Source: Planctomycetaceae bacterium
GTDB taxonomy: Bacteria > Planctomycetota > Planctomycetia > Pirellulales > Pirellulaceae
Direction of reading: 5' to 3'
Assembly: GCA_003455945.1 (NCBI GenBank)
Contig: DMPQ01000080.1
Location: 1,809 to 7,957, forward strand
Length of the DNA stretch: 6,149 nt
Within the stretch, counting starts at the first letter, position 1. Every line of letters begins with the position of its first letter. Positions 1-3,806 of the stretch are shown in pieces. Made by a program: the position numbers and the translations under genes. The notes below the pieces were generated by a model, which saw only the letters and a list, made by a program, of their open reading frames with translations, was not told the DNA's origin and searched no databases.

Positions 1-354
1 GTCGACGAACGAGCGGTAGAGGTCGCCGACCTTCTGCTCGTCGCTCCCGGCCGGGAACTCGCCCGCCGCCATCTGCGTGACGAGCGTCAGGAGCATCGCT
101 TCGGCATCGTCCTGCAGCGCGGTGAACGAACCGTAGTTCGACTTGTCGCCGGGGATTTCGGTCGTCTCGAGCCAGGTGCCGTTGACGTGCTCGTAGAAGT
201 TCCGCCCGATCGGGACGGAAGGAGAGAAGTTGTCGCGTTCGATGCCGCTTTCCTGAGCCGAGAGCGAGAGGGCGCCGCCGAGCGCGAGCCCGACGCCGCA
301 GACCGCCCCTCGCCACCCCTGCCGCATGAATCGCCTGACGATCGTTCGTCGCAT
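1..354 (-). CDS. Secreted M13-family zinc metallopeptidase, N-terminal part (runs off left edge)
   Basis: This is the first 118 codons of a minus-strand gene that is open to base 1. The start at 354 gives MRRTIVRRFMRQGWR, then a hydrophobic run and a likely signal-peptidase site LSA|QE (about residues 31-35). The mature N-terminus contains NFYEHVNGTWLETTEIPGDK, then NYGSF, and later QKVGDLYRSF. This matches the conserved start of Peptidase_M13_N (D.f..yvNG.Wl....iP.d.s.yg.f). The family (neprilysin, PepO) cleaves peptides outside the cytoplasm using an HExxH...ExxxD zinc site near the C-terminus; that part lies outside the window, so activity cannot be judged. Start choice: ATG 354 has GAGG eight bases upstream and the better basic n-region. 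ATG 327 in the same frame is the alternative. An in-frame TAG at 421-423 excludes starts further upstream. The gene is divergent from the DUF1549/DUF1553 gene. Family call fairly sure; exact substrate unknown. Confidence 0.86.
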   Translation of the reverse strand, partial: MRRTIVRRFMRQGWRGAVCGVGLALGGALSLSAQESGIERDNFSPSVPIGRNFYEHVNGTWLETTEIPGDKSNYGSFTALQDDAEAMLLTLVTQMAAGEFPAGSDEQKVGDLYRSFVD

Positions 355-362
355 CGCGTGGA

Positions 363-366
363 CCTC
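363..366 (-). promoter_or_regulatory. Ribosome binding site of the M13 peptidase gene
   Basis: On the minus strand GAGG lies eight bases before the ATG at 354, a normal Shine-Dalgarno spacing. The competing ATG at 327 has only a weak AGG six bases before it. This favours the start at 354. Confidence 0.5.
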
Positions 367-490
367 GTTTCGGTGAATCGTGAGGATCGAAGCGCCTCCG
401 ACCGGCGCCTCGCCGACATCCTAGCCGTCTCGCGCCGTCGTCAGTAGGACGCGTGGCCGCACGGGGGTCCGCGGGACCCGAGATCGTTCC

Positions 491-528
491 GCGGCGCTTC
501 CTCGAGCTCGCGGCGCTTCCTCGGGCTC
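491..528. repeat. 19-bp tandem direct repeat, two copies
   Basis: GCGGCGCTTCCTCGAGCTC (491-509) is followed directly by GCGGCGCTTCCTCGGGCTC (510-528). The two units differ at one base. The repeat lies about 140-175 bases upstream of the peptidase start and about 120 bases upstream of the candidate plus-strand promoter. It could be a paired protein-binding site or a simple duplication; the sequence alone does not decide. Confidence 0.8.
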
Positions 529-646
529 TCCGGCAACGGTCGCGAACGAGAAGGTGTCCGGCGCCGACCGGCTCTTGCTTTCCGGACCTCCGGATCGGCC
601 CCCCGATGCGCCATCTCCGTTGGAGCGGGCGCAAGGGGGTGGAAAC

Positions 647-675
647 TTGCATTCGGGATTCGCTCCGGTGATAAT
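647..675 (+). promoter_or_regulatory. Candidate sigma-70-like promoter for the DUF1549/DUF1553 gene
   Basis: TTGCAT (647-652) and GATAAT (670-675) are separated by 17 bases. The -10 box matches TATAAT at five of six positions; the -35 matches TTGACA only in its first three. Few AT-rich hexamers exist in this region, so the -10 stands out. Transcription would begin near 682, giving a leader of about 170 bases. An alternative reading is that TTGCAT is a sigma-54 -12 element, with GG at 637-638 at the right distance, but the rest of the -24 element is poor. Confidence 0.4.
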
Positions 676-678
676 CCC
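655..678. repeat. 6-bp inverted repeat spanning the candidate -10 box
   Basis: GGGATT (655-660) and AATCCC (673-678) are perfect inverted copies separated by 12 bases, and the right arm overlaps the GATAAT box. A repressor bound here would block the promoter. Six-base arms can arise by chance, so this is suggestive only. Confidence 0.35.
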
Positions 679-681
679 TGC

Positions 682-698
682 GGGTCGAGGAACGACCC
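682..698 (+). other. Small stem-loop at the predicted transcript start
   Basis: GGGTCG (682-687) and CGACCC (693-698) form a perfect 6-bp stem with the five-base loop AGGAA. If the promoter call is right, this hairpin sits at the 5' end of the mRNA and could protect it or present the purine-rich loop. There is no T-tract, so it is not a typical intrinsic terminator. Confidence 0.4.
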
Positions 699-764
699 AA
701 CCCGGTCTCGGCTCGGGGCCCTGCCTACGAACATGCCCCGGTCGGGTCGACACGGATCCGCTGT

Positions 765-776
765 GCACCATGGTGC
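765..776. repeat. 12-bp perfect palindrome in the leader
   Basis: GCACCATGGTGC is a perfect palindrome, centred on an ATG (770-772) that is in frame with the DUF1549/DUF1553 gene, 81 bases before the preferred start. It may be an operator-like site or chance. Confidence 0.4.
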
Positions 777-837
777 CTGCGATCTCGGTCGACTCCCCGC
801 CGCCGACGCCGCAACTTCCCGCCTGGTCGCAACGAAC

Positions 838-843
838 GAGGGA
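838..843 (+). promoter_or_regulatory. Ribosome binding site deciding the start at 851
   Basis: GAGGGA lies seven bases before ATG 851. It supports this start over in-frame ATGs at 554 and 770. The protein from 851 also begins directly with a signal peptide, whereas the upstream starts would bury it. Confidence 0.65.
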
Positions 844-850
844 TTGGCTC

Positions 851-3343
851 ATGAAGAGATGCCGCTTCGTGCCCGCATCGGCCGTCATGTCGTGCCTGCT
901 GCTGCTGGCCGCGACGGTCTCGGCTCAGCAACCCGAACCGCCCGGGCTCGGCGATCCGGGGAACCCGATCGCCTTGACGCTCGAAGCGGTCGGCGACTCG
1001 TCCGGCATCCTGCATCTGGCCGGCAAGGATGCGGGAGGGCAGTTGGTCGCGACGACTCGCTTCGACTCGGGACAGGAACGCGATCGGACTCGCGAGGCGA
1101 GCTACGCCTCGGAACCGGCCGGCATCGTCTCGATCGACTCGACCGGCTACGTTCGTCCGATCGCTGAAGGGACCGCCGTCATCACGGCGAGTGCCGATGG
1201 CCATGCCGCCTCGATCACCGTGGCGGTGTCGGGGATCATCAACGACCCGCCGGTGAACTTCCCGAACCAGATCGTCCCGATCTTCACCAAGCACGGCTGC
1301 AACGGCGGCGGATGCCACGGCAAGTCGGGCGGTCAGAACGGCTTTCGATTGTCGCTGCTCGGCTTCGAGCCGACCGAAGACTTCGAGTACCTGGTCAAGG
1401 AAGGGCGCGGACGACGCATCTTTCCGGCCGCTCCGGACATGAGTCTGTTGCTGACCAAGGCGACCGGCGAAGTGCCGCACGGCGGCGGCGCCCGAATCGA
1501 AAAGGACTCGCCGTCGTACGCGGTGCTGCGTCGCTGGATCGCTCAGGGAATGCCGTACGGCTCGGCCGACGCACCGACCGTGGTCGGCATCGAAGTGCAT
1601 CCGCGCGACCGAGTCCTCGGTCGCGATGCGCAGCAGCAACTGTTCGTGCTCGCCCGCTACTCCGACGGCTCGACCGAAGACGTCACGCGAATGACGACGT
1701 TCGAGTCAAACGACGGCGAGATGGCGTCGGTCGACGTTCGCGGTCTGGTGACGACCGCCAAGCTGACCGGCTCGGTCGCGATCATGTGCCGCTATCAGGG
1801 GCATGTCGACGTCTTTCGGGCGACGGTCCCGCTCGGGCTGCAGGTCGACGATCTGCCGACCGAACGGACGCTCGTCGACACGCACGTCTTCGCCAAGCTC
1901 CGATCGCTCGGTCTTCCCGCGTCGCAGATCGCCGACGACTCGACCTTCCTGCGTCGCGTGACGATCGACATCGCGGGACGGCTGCCGACGGTGGACGAGA
2001 CGGTGGCGTTCCTTTCGGACGCGTCGCCGGACAAGCGGGACCGGCTGGTCGATCGGCTGCTGGACAGCGCCGACTATGCCGAGTACTTCGCGAACAAGTG
2101 GGCGGCGATCCTGCGGAACAAGCGCGACGGCGAGGAAGACAAGGTCGCGACCTTCGCCTTTCACGACTGGATTCGCGAGAGCTTCCGCGAAAACAAGCCG
2201 TACGACCGTTTCGTGCGCGAGATCATCGCGTCATCGGGTGAAGTCGGCGTCAATCCGCCGGTCGCCTGGTACCGCGAAGTGCGCGATCTGTCGGCTCAGG
2301 TCGAAGACACCGCGCAGCTCTTCCTCGGTCTTCGGATCCAGTGCGCTCGCTGCCACCACCATCCGTTCGAAGCGTGGAGTCAGCAGGACTACTACGGCTT
2401 CGCCGCGTTCTATTCTCAGGTCGGACGCAAACGCGGGACGACCGGTCAGGATCGGATCTTCGCTCAGCGCATCGTCGCTCAGACGCAGAATCCGAAGACC
2501 GGTGCGATGGTACTCGCGACCGGCCTGGGAGCGGACGGGCCGGCACCGATCGGAGCCGACGTCGACGCGCGGCATGCCCTCGCCGACTGGATGTCCGATC
2601 CCGAGAATCCGTTCTTCGCTCGCGCTCTGGTCAACCGCTACTGGAAGCACTTCTTCGGACGCGGGCTGGTCGATCCCGAGGACGACATGCGGGTCACCAA
2701 CCCGGCATCGAATCCGGAGCTGCTCGACAGCCTGGCTCAGGACTTCATCGACTCGGGCTATGACCTCAAGCACCTGGTCCGAACGATCACCCGCTCGACC
2801 ACCTACCAGTTGAGCGCGCTGCCGAACGACTGGAACGGGAACGACAAGCAGAACTTCTCGCGCTACTACCCGAAGCGACTGAACGCCGAAGTGCTGCTCG
2901 ACGCGGTCGATCAGCTGACCGGCAGTCGGTCGACCTTCGGTGGCGTGCCGGGAGACTTCCGCGCCGTCGCGCTCCCCGACAACGGCTTCAACAGCTACTT
3001 CCTGACCGTCTTCGGACGTCCGGAATCGAGCAGCGCTTGCGAGTGCGAACGGACCGGGGACGCCAACCTGGCTCAGAGTCTGCATCTGCTGAACTCGGGC
3101 GAGATCCAGGGGAAGCTCACCTCGGCCGAAGGGCGAGCGGCTCGGCTGGCCGGAGCGGCCGATGTCGGCGCTCCGGAGAAGATCCGGCAGCTCTACCTGG
3201 TCGCCTTCTCGCGCCAACCCGATCCCGAGGAGCTCGCGATCGCCGTCGCTCACCTGGAACGATTCCCCGAGGACCCCAAGCGGGCCTTCGAGGACATCTG
3301 TTGGGCGCTGCTCAACACCAAGGAGTTCCTGTTCAACCATTGA
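851..3343 (+). CDS. Exported Ig-like/cytochrome/DUF1549/DUF1553 planctomycete protein
   Basis: An 830-residue exported protein of unknown biochemical role from families expanded in planctomycetes. A signal peptide (MKRCRF, then a leucine-rich core, VSA|QQ near residue 25) is followed by a BIG2-like Ig domain (about 38-127). Next is a cytochrome-like segment with C150-x4-C155-H156 inside GCNGGGCHGK, then GFRLSLLGFEP; Met197 is a possible distal ligand. A second Ig-like region spans about 244-331. DUF1549/PSCyt2 (about 342-530) contains C498-AR-C501-H502 followed by HHPFEAW and DYYGFAAFY. DUF1553/PSD1 (about 572-825) contains NPFFARALVNRYW, a CEC pair (C730, C732) and the final LLNTKEFLFNH. The order and motifs match full-length family members, so the gene looks intact. 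Haem attachment is inferred from the CxxCH and Cx4CH motifs. Start 851 has a good ribosome binding site; the frame is also open for 99 codons upstream. The PPC-domain gene downstream is a typical neighbour. Confidence 0.93.
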   Translation: MKRCRFVPASAVMSCLLLLAATVSAQQPEPPGLGDPGNPIALTLEAVGDSSGILHLAGKDAGGQLVATTRFDSGQERDRTREASYASEPAGIVSIDSTGYVRPIAEGTAVITASADGHAASITVAVSGIINDPPVNFPNQIVPIFTKHGCNGGGCHGKSGGQNGFRLSLLGFEPTEDFEYLVKEGRGRRIFPAAPDMSLLLTKATGEVPHGGGARIEKDSPSYAVLRRWIAQGMPYGSADAPTVVGIEVHPRDRVLGRDAQQQLFVLARYSDGSTEDVTRMTTFESNDGEMASVDVRGLVTTAKLTGSVAIMCRYQGHVDVFRATVPLGLQVDDLPTERTLVDTHVFAKLRSLGLPASQIADDSTFLRRVTIDIAGRLPTVDETVAFLSDASPDKRDRLVDRLLDSADYAEYFANKWAAILRNKRDGEEDKVATFAFHDWIRESFRENKPYDRFVREIIASSGEVGVNPPVAWYREVRDLSAQVEDTAQLFLGLRIQCARCHHHPFEAWSQQDYYGFAAFYSQVGRKRGTTGQDRIFAQRIVAQTQNPKTGAMVLATGLGADGPAPIGADVDARHALADWMSDPENPFFARALVNRYWKHFFGRGLVDPEDDMRVTNPASNPELLDSLAQDFIDSGYDLKHLVRTITRSTTYQLSALPNDWNGNDKQNFSRYYPKRLNAEVLLDAVDQLTGSRSTFGGVPGDFRAVALPDNGFNSYFLTVFGRPESSSACECERTGDANLAQSLHLLNSGEIQGKLTSAEGRAARLAGAADVGAPEKIRQLYLVAFSRQPDPEELAIAVAHLERFPEDPKRAFEDICWALLNTKEFLFNH

Positions 3344-3348
3344 TGACG

Positions 3349-3420
3349 ATCGGATCGCTCCGCGTCCCTGACACGGACCGCCCTGGCGGCTCGCGTCGGC
3401 CGCCGACGGGACGATCCGAT
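3349..3420 (+). ncRNA. Predicted three-way-junction RNA fold just after the stop codon
   Basis: ATCGGATCG (3349-3357) pairs perfectly with CGATCCGAT (3412-3420), closing a domain with two inner hairpins. One is CCGC/GCGG (3378-3381 with 3386-3389). The other is CGTCGG/CCGACG (3394-3399 with 3403-3408, three-base loop). The element begins five bases after the TGA. It may be a 3' end-stabilising or termination structure, or a processed RNA; no T-tract follows. GC-rich sequence folds easily, so confidence is modest, and the type label is a best fit rather than a claim of a known RNA family. Confidence 0.35.
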
Positions 3421-3623
3421 GTTCGATCGATCGCTCCGGTCCTCTCGACCGCGATTCCGACTTCGCTCCGGCGACCGGTCGGATCATGATGAAGAGGACC
3501 GGGGCGGACGAGATCGCTCCGCGACCGCTCGAAGAGCGACGCGGCGACTCGCTGCCGGACGCTCGTCCCACCGAGACGCTTCGGCTCACCCCGCAACCTC
3601 CCCGTCCGAACTCCCGCCCGCTT

Positions 3624-3659
3624 CGCGATCGCCGGCCGCCTCGGTCGTCGGCGATCGCG
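3624..3659. repeat. 11-bp perfect inverted repeat (strong hairpin)
   Basis: CGCGATCGCCG (3624-3634) and CGGCGATCGCG (3649-3659) are perfect inverted copies with a 14-base spacer. Each arm contains GCGATCGC. In RNA this would be a stable stem. It could end transcription without a T-tract, act as an mRNA processing site between the two genes, or bind a protein as DNA. Confidence 0.6.
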
Positions 3660-3724
3660 GTCGCTCCGCACCGCTCGCTCGCCGCGAAGGTCGCAGAGCG
3701 CTGCGCCCGCTCTCCCTGTCGCCG

Positions 3725-3740
3725 CGATCGGATCCGATCG
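3725..3740. repeat. 16-bp perfect palindrome upstream of the PPC-domain gene
   Basis: CGATCGGATCCGATCG is a perfect 16-bp palindrome whose right end is 66 bases before ATG 3807. The position suits an operator or activator site for the downstream gene. Parts of it recur at 3347-3357 and 3412-3420. CGATCG is common across the window, which lowers its specificity. Confidence 0.5.
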
Positions 3741-3770
3741 GTCCGCCGCTCGATACGGCATGAACAGGGC

Positions 3771-3782
3771 CGAACCGGTTCG
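3771..3782. repeat. 12-bp perfect palindrome near the PPC-gene start
   Basis: CGAACCGGTTCG is a perfect palindrome 24 bases before ATG 3807. Its centre lies 44 bases, about four helical turns, from the centre of the palindrome at 3725-3740. It may be an operator or chance. Confidence 0.4.
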
Positions 3783-3806
3783 TTCCACCGACCCCGTGAG
3801 ACGACG

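Larger units (their letters stand above)
355..850. other. Divergent intergenic region, no gene seen
   Basis: These 496 bases separate the minus-strand peptidase gene from the plus-strand DUF1549/DUF1553 gene and must carry promoters for both. Open frames on both strands here encode arginine-, serine- and proline-rich sequence with no family resemblance, as expected by chance in GC-rich DNA. The region holds a 19-bp tandem repeat, one candidate plus-strand promoter, a hairpin and a 12-bp palindrome, listed separately. I found no convincing minus-strand -10 box for the peptidase gene. Confidence 0.7.
3344..3806. other. 463-base intergenic region, no convincing gene, rich in symmetry
   Basis: No frame here encodes a recognisable protein; open frames on both strands give arginine-, serine- and proline-rich sequence. 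The frame of the downstream gene is open back to 3372, with ATGs at 3486 and 3489, so an N-terminal extension of up to 107 residues is formally possible. It would place the hydrophobic signal peptide in the middle of the protein and is unlikely. The region contains five copies of TCGCTCCG (3355, 3431, 3463, 3514, 3661), seven copies of CGATCG and several inverted repeats listed separately. I see no clear -35/-10 pair and no hairpin followed by a T-run. Confidence 0.65.

Noticed and set aside
87..419. A 110-codon minus-strand frame over the peptidase gene
   Set aside because: Ser/Arg/Thr-rich and shifted relative to the frame that gives the M13 signature and signal peptide.
594..607. Short hairpin ATCGG-CCCC-CCGAT
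   Set aside because: Five-base stem of a kind expected often by chance in this composition, with no positional support.
725..1639. A 304-codon minus-strand open frame opposite the N-terminal half of the 830-residue protein
   Set aside because: Arg/Asp-rich antisense sequence without family features. The opposite strand has the signal peptide, Ig-like and cytochrome motifs.
3419..3763. A 114-codon plus-strand ORF in the 463-base gap
   Set aside because: Made almost entirely of Arg, Ser, Pro, Asp and Ala with no hydrophobic core or motif and no ribosome site; typical of chance frames in GC-rich DNA.
3486..3806. 107-residue N-terminal extension of the PPC-domain protein from ATG 3486
   Set aside because: In frame and open, but Arg/Pro-rich and unlike the rest of the protein, and it would put the signal peptide inside the chain. 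Not fully excluded.
3344..3806. Possible intrinsic terminator after the DUF1549/DUF1553 gene
   Set aside because: Strong stems exist but none is followed by a T-run, so a classical intrinsic terminator cannot be claimed.
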